From contig JADLHG010000069.1 of NCBI GenBank assembly GCA_020848905.1, positions 1 through 64,000 on the forward strand: a DNA stretch of 64,000 nucleotides, given 5' to 3'. The stretch's first letter is position 1, and each line of letters starts with the position of its first letter. Under the pieces are notes generated by a model. That model did not search any database, was not told the DNA's origin, and saw only the letters and a list, made by a program, of their open reading frames with translations. Source of the DNA: Deltaproteobacteria bacterium (GTDB lineage Bacteria > Myxococcota_A > Polyangia > GCA-2747355 > JADLHG01). Made by a program: the position numbers and the translations under genes. Shown here piece by piece: positions 43,976 to 51,700 of this stretch.

Positions 43976-44950
43976 ATGAACGTCTTGATCACGGGTGGAG
44001 CGGGCTTCATCGGCTCGCACCTGGCGGAGGCCTTCCTTCACCGCGGCGACTGGGTCAGCGTTATCGATGACCTGTCCACGGGCACCATCCGGAACATCGA
44101 ACACCTGAAGAGCAACCGGCGCTTCAGCTACGTCATCGATGACGTGACGAACGCGCGGGTCACGGCCGAGCTCGTCGACATGGCGGACGTGGTGTTCCAT
44201 ATGGCGGCTGCGGTGGGCGTGAAGCTGATCGTCGAGCGCCCGGTGCACACCATCACGACGAACCTGCGGGGCACCGAGGTGATCCTCGACCTCGCGGCGA
44301 AGAAGGGGAAGAAGGTCTTCATCGCCTCGACCTCGGAGGTCTACGGCAAGGCCGAGGTGTTTCCCTTCAACGAGGAGGCCGACCTCGTGATGGGGCCGAC
44401 CAGCCGTGCGCGGTGGGCCTACGCCTGCTCCAAGGCGATGGACGAGTTCATGGCGCTGGCCTACCACCGGGAGAAGGCGGTCCCGGCGGTGGTGGTGCGG
44501 CTCTTCAACACCGTGGGGCCGCGCCAGACCGGGCGGTACGGCATGGTGGTCCCGTCGTTCGTCGACCAGGCGCTGCGAGGCGCACCGCTCACCGTCTACG
44601 GCGATGGGAAGCAGCGTCGCTGCTTCGGCCACGTGCACGACGTGGTGCGGTGCCTGGTGGCGCTCTCGGAGCTGCCCACGGCGGTGGGGCGCGTGATCAA
44701 CATCGGGAGCCAGCACGAGCTGTCGATCCTCGAGCTGGCGCAGCTCGTGAAGCGCTTGACGGGGTCGGCCTCGGAGATCGTGCACGTGCCGTACGAGCAG
44801 GCCTACGCGCAGGGCTTCGAGGACATGGCGCGGCGCATTCCGGACACCGCGCGGCTGAAGGAGCTGATCGGCTTCGCACCGGAGACCGGGATCGAGGAGA
44901 TCATCCGGGACGTCGCGGACTACATCCGGCACGAGCGCGCGAATCTCTAA
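43976..44950 (+). CDS. NAD-dependent sugar epimerase/dehydratase
   Basis: 324 residues of the extended SDR family. GGAGFIGSHL at 7-16 binds NAD; STSEVYG near 118-124 and Y149/K153 (WAYACSKAMDEF) form the catalytic set; RLFNTVGPRQTGRYGMVVP follows. The NAD-binding Asp in VIDDLSTG is present. It is of the UDP-glucose 4-epimerase/UDP-xylose synthase type; the exact sugar cannot be told. AGGAG lies close upstream. It ends the plus-strand block and converges with wecB. Confidence 0.87.
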   Translation: MNVLITGGAGFIGSHLAEAFLHRGDWVSVIDDLSTGTIRNIEHLKSNRRFSYVIDDVTNARVTAELVDMADVVFHMAAAVGVKLIVERPVHTITTNLRGTEVILDLAAKKGKKVFIASTSEVYGKAEVFPFNEEADLVMGPTSRARWAYACSKAMDEFMALAYHREKAVPAVVVRLFNTVGPRQTGRYGMVVPSFVDQALRGAPLTVYGDGKQRRCFGHVHDVVRCLVALSELPTAVGRVINIGSQHELSILELAQLVKRLTGSASEIVHVPYEQAYAQGFEDMARRIPDTARLKELIGFAPETGIEEIIRDVADYIRHERANL

Positions 44951-44981
44951 ACATGGTCACCTTGCCCATGCGACCATGTTT
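44949..44981. terminator. Perfect inverted repeat between convergent genes
   Basis: AAACATGGTC (44949-44958) and GACCATGTTT (44972-44981) are a perfect ten-base inverted repeat with a 13-base loop, starting at the epimerase stop codon. Read in either direction it ends with TTT, so it could act as a two-way terminator for the epimerase and wecB transcripts. Confidence 0.55.
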
Positions 44982-45024
44982 GATCACGCAACAACGCATT
45001 TCTGTGTAGAGGGCCCTGGCCCCT

Positions 45025-46131
45025 TCAGCTCCAGCGCTCGGCCAGCGCGGCGATCACCCGTTCCGCCGCATGTCCGTCCCAGCCGCGGATGGGGCCTCCG
45101 CGCTTGTAGCGGCCCGCCAGGACGTCGTCCACCAGCGCGCGAGCTAGCACCAGGTCGTGACCCACGACGGTGTTGGTGCCCAGTTCGACCGTCACCGGTC
45201 GCTCGGTGTTCGGGCGCAGCGTGAGGCAGGGGACGCCGAGGAAGCTCGTCTCCTCCTGGATTCCGCCGGAGTCGGTGACCACCACGCGGGCCGCGGCCAT
45301 CAGGCTCAGGTTCTCGCGGTAGCCGAGTGGTGCTGCGAGCTGCACGCGTCCGAGGGCGCGCAAGCGATCGGTGAAGCCGAACTCGTCGAGGCGGGCCCGA
45401 GTGCGGGGGTGCGCCGGAAAGACGACGGCCAGGTCGCGGGTCAGCGAGGTGATGAAGTCGACGAGCTCTGAGAGACGGCTCGGGTCGTCAACGTTGGAGG
45501 GACGATGGAGGGTCAGCAGCGCGAAGGGAGCGTCTGCCAGGCCGAGCCCCGCGGGCATCCCGAGCGCGCGCGCCGCAGGGAGCTCGCGGGCCAGGGTATC
45601 GATCATCACGTTCCCCACGTACACGACGCGGTGGCTCGGGATCCCCTCGGCACGCAGGTTCGCCTCGCCGGCGGGCTCGCTGACGAGCAGGAGCTCCGAA
45701 ATGGCGTCGGTGACGAGGCGGTTGATCTCCTCGGGCATCGTGCGGTCGCCCGAGCGTAACCCCGCCTCGACGTGCGCCACGGGGAGCTGCAGTTTCACGG
45801 CGGCGAGGGCCGCGGCCATGGTGGAGTTGACGTCGCCCACCACCACCACGCCGCACGGACGCGGGACGTGGCCTTCGAGCAGCTCCTCGAACGCGGCGAG
45901 CACCTTGGCGGTCTGCGCGCCGTGGCTGCCGGAACCCACGCCGAGGTAGACGTCCGGCGCACGGATGCCGAGCTGCTGGAAGAAGACGTCCGACATGCCG
46001 GCGTCGTAGTGCTGTCCCGTGTGCACGAGGTGTGCACGGAGCCCACGCGGGTCGCGGTCCATCGCGTGCAGCAGCGGGGCGATCTTCATGAAGTTGGGTC
46101 GCGCGCCCGCGACGAGCACGAAGGTCTTCAC
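45025..46131 (-). CDS. wecB: UDP-N-acetylglucosamine 2-epimerase
   Basis: 368 residues. GARPNFMK at 9-16, HTGQHYD at 37-43, HVEAGLRSGDRTMPEEINR, LTLHRPSNVD, SGGIQEETSFLGVP and RPNTERP are the WecB signatures. It makes UDP-ManNAc from UDP-GlcNAc, or acts on a related sugar. The GTG start at 46131 overlaps the stop of the PglD-like gene (GTGA). It is the last gene of the long minus-strand operon. No UDP-ManNAc dehydrogenase (wecC) is in the window. Confidence 0.93.
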   Translation of the reverse strand: MKTFVLVAGARPNFMKIAPLLHAMDRDPRGLRAHLVHTGQHYDAGMSDVFFQQLGIRAPDVYLGVGSGSHGAQTAKVLAAFEELLEGHVPRPCGVVVVGDVNSTMAAALAAVKLQLPVAHVEAGLRSGDRTMPEEINRLVTDAISELLLVSEPAGEANLRAEGIPSHRVVYVGNVMIDTLARELPAARALGMPAGLGLADAPFALLTLHRPSNVDDPSRLSELVDFITSLTRDLAVVFPAHPRTRARLDEFGFTDRLRALGRVQLAAPLGYRENLSLMAAARVVVTDSGGIQEETSFLGVPCLTLRPNTERPVTVELGTNTVVGHDLVLARALVDDVLAGRYKRGGPIRGWDGHAAERVIAALAERWS

Positions 46132-46802
46132 GGCGAGGTCTCCTCCTCCGAAAGGCGGCGGTGAATGCGCGCGGGGACGCCCAGCGCCACGACGCGGTCC
46201 GGTAGATCCCGCACCACGACCGCTCCGGCGCCGACGACGGTGTGGTCGCCGACGCGGATGCCCGGAAGGATCACGCCCCCCAGGCCGAGGTGGGAGAAGC
46301 GGCCCAGCGACGCAGCGCCGCCGGTGGCGGCGTTGGCGGAGAGGTGGCCGTAGTCCCCGACGACGACGTCGTGTTCGAGCACCACGCCGGTGTTGACGAT
46401 CGCGCCCTCGCCGACCGAGGCGCCGGGATTGATGGCCGCGCCTGCCATCACGACCGCCCCCTCCCCGACGGTGGCGAAGCGCGAAAGGATGGCCGAGGGG
46501 TGTACGGCGGTCACGAGCCGGACGCCGCGTTCTCGACACACCGCTGCGATGCGCGCGCGGACGCGGTTCGAGCCGATCCCGAGCGCCACGGCCACCCGGC
46601 CCTCACGCGCGCGTTCGTAGAGCCACGCGCTGTTTCCCACCACGGGGAGGCCGAGGACGAGCCGCGGCTCGGCAGAGGGAGGGGCGTCGTCGATGAAGCC
46701 GTCCACGGTCAGGCCGCCGGCGAGCAGGATGTCGGCCACCACCTTTCCGTGGCCGCTCGCGCCGTAGACGAACAGCCGCTCGTCGGTCACGCTCACGCTC
46801 AC
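46128..46802 (-). CDS. Sugar O-/N-acetyltransferase, NeuD/PglD family
   Basis: About 224 residues. The N-terminal Rossmann-like part (RLFVYGASGHGKVVADILL) binds the sugar nucleotide. The C-terminal left-handed beta helix has hexapeptide repeats (VGEGAIVNTGVVLEHDVVVG, SHLGLGGVILPGIRVGDHT) and the PARIH end. PglD acetylates the 4-amino sugar in diacetylbacillosamine synthesis; NeuD homologues acetylate sialic acid. The PglE- and PglF-like genes nearby favour the first role. The GTG start at 46802 overlaps the upstream stop (GTGA); GTGs at 46796 and 46790 are possible. Confidence 0.85.
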   Translation of the reverse strand: MSVSVTDERLFVYGASGHGKVVADILLAGGLTVDGFIDDAPPSAEPRLVLGLPVVGNSAWLYERAREGRVAVALGIGSNRVRARIAAVCRERGVRLVTAVHPSAILSRFATVGEGAVVMAGAAINPGASVGEGAIVNTGVVLEHDVVVGDYGHLSANAATGGAASLGRFSHLGLGGVILPGIRVGDHTVVGAGAVVVRDLPDRVVALGVPARIHRRLSEEETSP

Positions 46803-48934
46803 ACTCGCGCTCCCGAGGTGCTTTCGGGCGCGAGACGCACCCCGGCGATCCGCCCGCCCAGGAGCTGGAACGTCACGCTCTGGGTCTCGGTGCGCACGAC
46901 GTAGCCGCCCCGCGCATCGCGCGCGAGCTCTGGCGCGCCGGGGCCGAGGACGGTCACGAGGGTCTGCGGCAGCGTGGTCGAGAGCTCCGTGGCCAGCGAG
47001 GGGACGGGGATCTTGTGGGCGTAGTAGCGGGAGAGCCAGCCGCGCGGTGGATCGTTCCTGCCAGCTACGAGGTCGGCCGGGACCACGCTGCCGTCGGCGT
47101 GGCGTATGGCGACGGAGAAGGGCCCCGCCGGCGTCTCTAGCTGCAGTCGAGCGGCGTCGCGGTCGAAGCGGAACGGAAAGTCGCCGGCCAGCCAGTGAAG
47201 TCGGACGGTGTGCGGCCCTTGACCCTCGACGCGGTCGACCACCACCCAGAGGCCGTCCTTGACCATCAGGACCGACCGTCGGTGCACGCACCCCTCGACG
47301 AGCCGGGAGAACCCGAGGTGCTCGCCCACGCAGAGGGAGAAGCGCTCTCCGTCCTCGAAGTGGAGCACGTTCGCCCGTGTCCAGTAGAGCGCCTTGAAGC
47401 GCCGGTAGTGGAGCATCTGGTCGTGGCCGTCCACCGTCAGCGTGTTGTGCGACGCCGTACGCATGAAGTGGTCGTGCCACTCGGCCGGGCCGTTGTAGAG
47501 GTAGCTGCCGGGATCGACGAGCACGTTGTGCCCGCGCCACCACACGTCGAGGTGCAGCATGTCGATCTGCGCGAAACGGTCTCTTATGGTCCCGCAGCGA
47601 AAGGTGGCGAAGCTCGTCTCGTCCTGCCCGCGGAGGACCACGTAGCCCGTCTCGTTGAAGTAGAGCGAGCGGCGTTCGGGGGCGCGCATCGGCGCCTCGA
47701 GCGACTGGGGGCCGAGGAGCCAGGCCGCCGCCTCGTCCCAGGGGCCAGGCGGATAGAGGCGCTCCCCGCGTACCGCGAGGCTCACGGCCTGCAGGCAGGG
47801 CCGGAAGTCGGAGAAGTCGCAGGTCGACAGGACGCTCGGCAGCGCCCCGTCGTTGCTACCGTAGTTCGGAAGCCGTCCGTCCGTCGGGTTCTGCTGCTGC
47901 AGCAGAAAGTCGAGCGAGCGGGCGAGGGCGCTCGTGCGTTGTTCGCTGGGTTCCTCACCGAGCGTGCGCGAGATCGTGGCGGCCCACAGGAGGCTGTAGA
48001 TCGCGACCCGGTGGTAGTTGTGCGACTGCTGGATGTAGGCCCCGTCGCCGTAGAACTGCCGCTCGGCCGCTTCGTCGAGCAAGGAGCGGGAGAGCTCGCG
48101 CCAGCCGTGCGCCTCGGGGTCGGGCAAGAGCGCGCCGGCCGCGTGGAGGCCGAGCGCCTCCGAGAGGAGGTGGTTGTTGTAGACCGCCACCCGGGCGTAG
48201 TCGATGAAGCGCTCGATGTGGCGGCAGCCGTCGACGAAGGCCGCCCGCACGGTAGAGGCGGCCTCGCGTCCGACGCCGCTACGCACCATCAGCGTGTCGA
48301 GGGCGAAGAGCCACGCGAGCAGGCGAATGGCGACCTCCTGCCCCGAGGCCCAGTGGATGCCGAAGCCGATCGGGTTCTCGCGCACGAACGAGAGGACCTG
48401 GCCGTAGAGGGCGTGGGCCAGCTCCTCCGCCCGGCCGGGGCGAAAGGCCGCCGCGCGTGCGAGGTGGTAGGCTTGGGGAAAGCGGCCGAGCTCCCAGCTC
48501 AGCTTCACGTCGCCTACCTCGGCCTCCGCGGCCAGGGCCCGAGACCAGTGCACCTTCGGGTCCCAGTGGCGGCCGTTGACGGGGTTCAGGGTCCAGTCGG
48601 GAGGGGTGCCGTAGTTGCCCATCCAGTGGCCGAAGCAGAGGATGCGTCCGCGGATCGCCTGCGTGGCGAGCTCGTCGAGTCGCTGCAGGGCTGCGGCCGA
48701 GATCCGGTCTCGCATCGCGTCGGCCACTGCGACCGGGTCGGCAAAGGGGAGGCGCGCCGTCCACTCCCAGTCGTTCGCGAGGTGGGCCACACGAGTTCGC
48801 CGCGAGCCCCCCGCGCGGGGAGACAGGGGCGAGGTCTGCGTCAGGCCGGTGCGGGTCTTGAGCTCCCAGCCGATGCGGAAGGCCGTGCCGCGAAAGCCGA
48901 GTTCCCGCAGCTCCTGAAGAGAGTCACGCAGCAT
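46799..48934 (-). CDS. Heparinase II/III-family protein
   Basis: 711 residues. The N-terminal two thirds form the helical toroid (WTLNPVNGRHWDPKVHWSRA, YNNHLLSEALGLHAAGALL, YIQQSHNYHRVAIYSLLWA). The C-terminal beta domain contains NETGYVVLRGQDE, HLDVWWRGHNVLVDPGSYLY and TASHNTLTVDGHDQM, the usual heparinase II/III region. No signal peptide is seen, so the protein appears cytoplasmic. Such genes recur in exopolysaccharide operons beside bi-domain oxidoreductases and AsnB homologues; whether it cleaves the polymer, edits it or has another role is open. Its start overlaps the asnB 3' end by 11 bases. Confidence 0.85.
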   Translation of the reverse strand: MLRDSLQELRELGFRGTAFRIGWELKTRTGLTQTSPLSPRAGGSRRTRVAHLANDWEWTARLPFADPVAVADAMRDRISAAALQRLDELATQAIRGRILCFGHWMGNYGTPPDWTLNPVNGRHWDPKVHWSRALAAEAEVGDVKLSWELGRFPQAYHLARAAAFRPGRAEELAHALYGQVLSFVRENPIGFGIHWASGQEVAIRLLAWLFALDTLMVRSGVGREAASTVRAAFVDGCRHIERFIDYARVAVYNNHLLSEALGLHAAGALLPDPEAHGWRELSRSLLDEAAERQFYGDGAYIQQSHNYHRVAIYSLLWAATISRTLGEEPSEQRTSALARSLDFLLQQQNPTDGRLPNYGSNDGALPSVLSTCDFSDFRPCLQAVSLAVRGERLYPPGPWDEAAAWLLGPQSLEAPMRAPERRSLYFNETGYVVLRGQDETSFATFRCGTIRDRFAQIDMLHLDVWWRGHNVLVDPGSYLYNGPAEWHDHFMRTASHNTLTVDGHDQMLHYRRFKALYWTRANVLHFEDGERFSLCVGEHLGFSRLVEGCVHRRSVLMVKDGLWVVVDRVEGQGPHTVRLHWLAGDFPFRFDRDAARLQLETPAGPFSVAIRHADGSVVPADLVAGRNDPPRGWLSRYYAHKIPVPSLATELSTTLPQTLVTVLGPGAPELARDARGGYVVRTETQSVTFQLLGGRIAGVRLAPESTSGARV

Positions 48935-50867
48935 GGGCTAGCTGGTCCTCCACAATGCCGGACGGGGTCTCCCGGTCGAGGAAGATCCGCGCCCAGGCTT
49001 CGATGGCGCTGAGCTTCCAGACCATGTCGGCCCAGTACTGCCGCTCCGGGTGCGCGAGCAGGGTCTCGATGGCGGCCGGGTTCCAGAAGCCACGGGTCCG
49101 GGCGTTCGTCGACAGGAGCAGCTCACGAATGAAGCCACGCTGCGGCCCCCGCATCCAGTCCGCCGTCGGCGTATCAAAGCCCACCTTCCGGCGATTGAGG
49201 ACCAGCTCTGGCACCACGTCCGCCACCACCTGTCGCAGGAGCCACTTGGTGGCGCCACCGCGAAGCTTCAGGTCGTAGGGAGTGTGAAAGGCGAAGCGCA
49301 CCAGCCGCGGGTCGGCGAGCGGCACGCGGGACTCGATGCTGTTGGCCATGCTCATGCGGTCTTCCTGGTGGAAGAGCCCGGGGAGGTAGGTCTGCATGTC
49401 CCAGTGGAGCAGCTTGTCCACCGGGTCCTCGGCCGACGAGCGCGAGAGCGTGTCGTCGAAGACGTTCCGCGCGTGGGTCCGATTGGAGAAGCGCCGATCG
49501 GAAAATATCGCGTTCCACGCTTTTTCAGGGACCTTCGCAAAGTTGTCGAAATAGCGCGCGCGCCAGTCGGTGGCGTGGCGCGCGGCGAGCAGCAGGCGCC
49601 GAAGGTTCTGCGCGTCGAGGAGCTGCTTCAAGAGGTTGCCGTGAACGGCGCCGCTCGGCTGGCCCGCCGAGGCCTCTCCGCGGCCGACGCGGCGCCCGGC
49701 GAAGTAGGAGGTGAGGGTCTTCAAGGGGTGCGCGAGCGCGTAGCGCGCGTAGCCGGCGAAGATCTCGTCCGCTCCCTGGCCCCCGAGGCAGACCTTCACC
49801 CGGCGACTCGCCAGGCGACTGACGTAGTACATCGGGAGCATCGCGGCGCCAATGACCGGCTCGTCCTGAAAGTACATCAGCCGGAGCAGGTCCTCCGGAA
49901 AGGTGGAGCCATCGAGCGTGGTCAATTCCAGCTCGAGTCCCATGGCCCGGGCGGCCGCTTCCTGGAACGGCGCTTCGTCGATGACGCCTTGGTCCGTGAA
50001 GTGCACGCCGAAGCAGATCGGCGGTTTGCCGTGGCGCGTGGCGAAGGCGGCCACGGCGCTCGAATCGATGCCGCCGCTGAAGAAGGAGCCCACGGGCACG
50101 TCCGACATGAGCTGCTCGCCCACGACCGAGGTGAGCAGGCGGCGGAGCGCGTCGAGATGGTCCTCCGGATCACCCGGGCGCGAGGTGAAGCCGTCGAGCT
50201 GCCAGTAGCGGCGGGGGTGAACGCCGTGGCGATTGACCTCCAGGTACTCGCCCGCGCGCACCTGCCGGATGTCGCGGAAGAAGGTCCGCTCGAAGAGCGG
50301 CGTGTGAAAGTGCAGGTACTCTGTTACGCCCTGTGGATCGGGCTCGCGCGGGAGCTCCGGACACTCCAGGAGCGCCTTGATCTCACTGGCGAAGACGATG
50401 CGCGAGCCGTCGTCGTGGTAGTAGAGCTGCTTCACGCCCAGCGGATCGCGCGCCAGGATGAGGCGCCGGTGACGCCCATCCCAGAAGGCGAAGGTGAAGA
50501 TGCCCGCCACGTCGGTCAGGGCACCCGGACCCCGCTCGTCGAGCAGGTGGAGGAGGGTCTCGGTGTCGGAGGTACCCCGAAAGCGATGCCCTCGCGCCGC
50601 GAGCTGCGGACGATAGTCGCCGTGGTTGTAGAACTCGCCGTTGTAGCTGATCCACGAGGTGCCGTCGTCGGTCATGGGCTGGTGGCCCGTGGGCGACAGG
50701 TCCACGATGGACAGGCGGCGGTGTCCGAGCCCGAGGGGCCCGGCGACGTAAAACCCTTCGTCGTCGGGGCCGCGGTGGGCGAGGCGACGCGTCATGCGCT
50801 CGAGGAGCTGACGGTCGACCTCCCGGTCCGGAGCCCCATAGTGGTAGATGCCGGCGATGCCACACAT
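48924..50867 (-). CDS. asnB: Asparagine-synthase-type amidotransferase
   Basis: 647 residues. MCGIAGIYHYG starts with the catalytic Cys2 of class II glutamine amidotransferases; AHRGPDDEG, ISYNGEFYNH and SGTSDTE-like RGTSDTETLL follow. The synthetase domain has SFFSGGIDSSAVAAF (ATP loop, 262-276) and VCLGGQGADEIFAGY. Free asparagine synthesis is possible, but AsnB homologues within polysaccharide loci commonly amidate uronic acids. Neighbours (methyltransferase, bi-domain oxidoreductase, heparinase-like protein) favour sugar modification. Confidence 0.9.
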   Translation of the reverse strand: MCGIAGIYHYGAPDREVDRQLLERMTRRLAHRGPDDEGFYVAGPLGLGHRRLSIVDLSPTGHQPMTDDGTSWISYNGEFYNHGDYRPQLAARGHRFRGTSDTETLLHLLDERGPGALTDVAGIFTFAFWDGRHRRLILARDPLGVKQLYYHDDGSRIVFASEIKALLECPELPREPDPQGVTEYLHFHTPLFERTFFRDIRQVRAGEYLEVNRHGVHPRRYWQLDGFTSRPGDPEDHLDALRRLLTSVVGEQLMSDVPVGSFFSGGIDSSAVAAFATRHGKPPICFGVHFTDQGVIDEAPFQEAAARAMGLELELTTLDGSTFPEDLLRLMYFQDEPVIGAAMLPMYYVSRLASRRVKVCLGGQGADEIFAGYARYALAHPLKTLTSYFAGRRVGRGEASAGQPSGAVHGNLLKQLLDAQNLRRLLLAARHATDWRARYFDNFAKVPEKAWNAIFSDRRFSNRTHARNVFDDTLSRSSAEDPVDKLLHWDMQTYLPGLFHQEDRMSMANSIESRVPLADPRLVRFAFHTPYDLKLRGGATKWLLRQVVADVVPELVLNRRKVGFDTPTADWMRGPQRGFIRELLLSTNARTRGFWNPAAIETLLAHPERQYWADMVWKLSAIEAWARIFLDRETPSGIVEDQLAHAA

Positions 50868-50872
50868 GGGGA

Positions 50873-51700
50873 CTACCTCGTGGCCTCGATGAAGAGCCCG
50901 AGGCCGAACCGGTCCCCGGTGGCCTTGATCGCCCAGCGCGGATAGAGGGTCCACGCCAGCCGGGCGAGCGAGCTCTGATACTTCTGCGCCGGGCGCATGA
51001 GCAGAAGGTCGCCGTGGCTGAGCTGCGAACGGACGTTCACTGACGAGAAGGCCGAGAAGAGCTCGCGGGCCTCGGCGTGCGTGTAGGCCTTGGTGCCGGG
51101 GCTCTCCAGGTGGTTGAAGATGGCCCACCGCGGGCTCTTCCAGGGGCGAAGCTTCGCGGCGCAGTGCACTCCCCAGAGCATGAAGCCCACCCACGAGGGG
51201 ACGTGGTAGACCATGATGAGCGCGGTGCCGCCCGGACGGAGCACGCGATGAACCTCGCTCACGGCGCGCGCGGTGTTCGGGCTGTGGTGGAGCACGCCGT
51301 ACGAGTAGACCAGGTCGAAGCTCTGGTCGGGGAAGGGGAGCCGCTCCGCATCCGCCTGCAGCACCTCGGCCCGGAGCTCTTCCAGCGCCAGCCGCTCGCG
51401 GGTGAGCGCCACGCCGGCCTCTGTCAGGTCGACCCCCGTAGCGATGGCGCCGTGCCGCACCCAGTTGATGAAGTCCGTCCCTGCGCCAACGCCTACCTCG
51501 AGCAGGCGCTTTCCCTTGCCGCGTTCGAAGCGGGCGAAGGCCGGGATGTAGGGCTCCCATTCGTACCGCTCGCGCTCGATCTCGTCGAAAAAGCGTCGTC
51601 GCTCCTCGGTCGGGATGTCGCGCGTGCCGCACGGCTGACGCTGCCAATGCTGACGAACCGCCTCCTTGAGCTCCTCCACCTGAATCCCTCCCGTCGTCAT
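50873..51700 (-). CDS. Class I SAM-dependent methyltransferase
   Basis: 275 residues. The SAM site is RLLEVGVGAGTDFINWVRHG (motif I, about 65-84), followed by VDLTEAG, LQADAERLPFPDQSFDLVYS and the HRVLRPGGTALIMVYH strand. It resembles UbiE/methyltransferase-11 proteins. The C-terminal 100 residues, with some hydrophobic and aromatic patches, are not assigned. It overlaps the bi-domain oxidoreductase upstream by four bases and lies five bases before asnB, so a sugar or repeat-unit methylation role is probable. Confidence 0.87.
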   Translation of the reverse strand: MTTGGIQVEELKEAVRQHWQRQPCGTRDIPTEERRRFFDEIERERYEWEPYIPAFARFERGKGKRLLEVGVGAGTDFINWVRHGAIATGVDLTEAGVALTRERLALEELRAEVLQADAERLPFPDQSFDLVYSYGVLHHSPNTARAVSEVHRVLRPGGTALIMVYHVPSWVGFMLWGVHCAAKLRPWKSPRWAIFNHLESPGTKAYTHAEARELFSAFSSVNVRSQLSHGDLLLMRPAQKYQSSLARLAWTLYPRWAIKATGDRFGLGLFIEATR

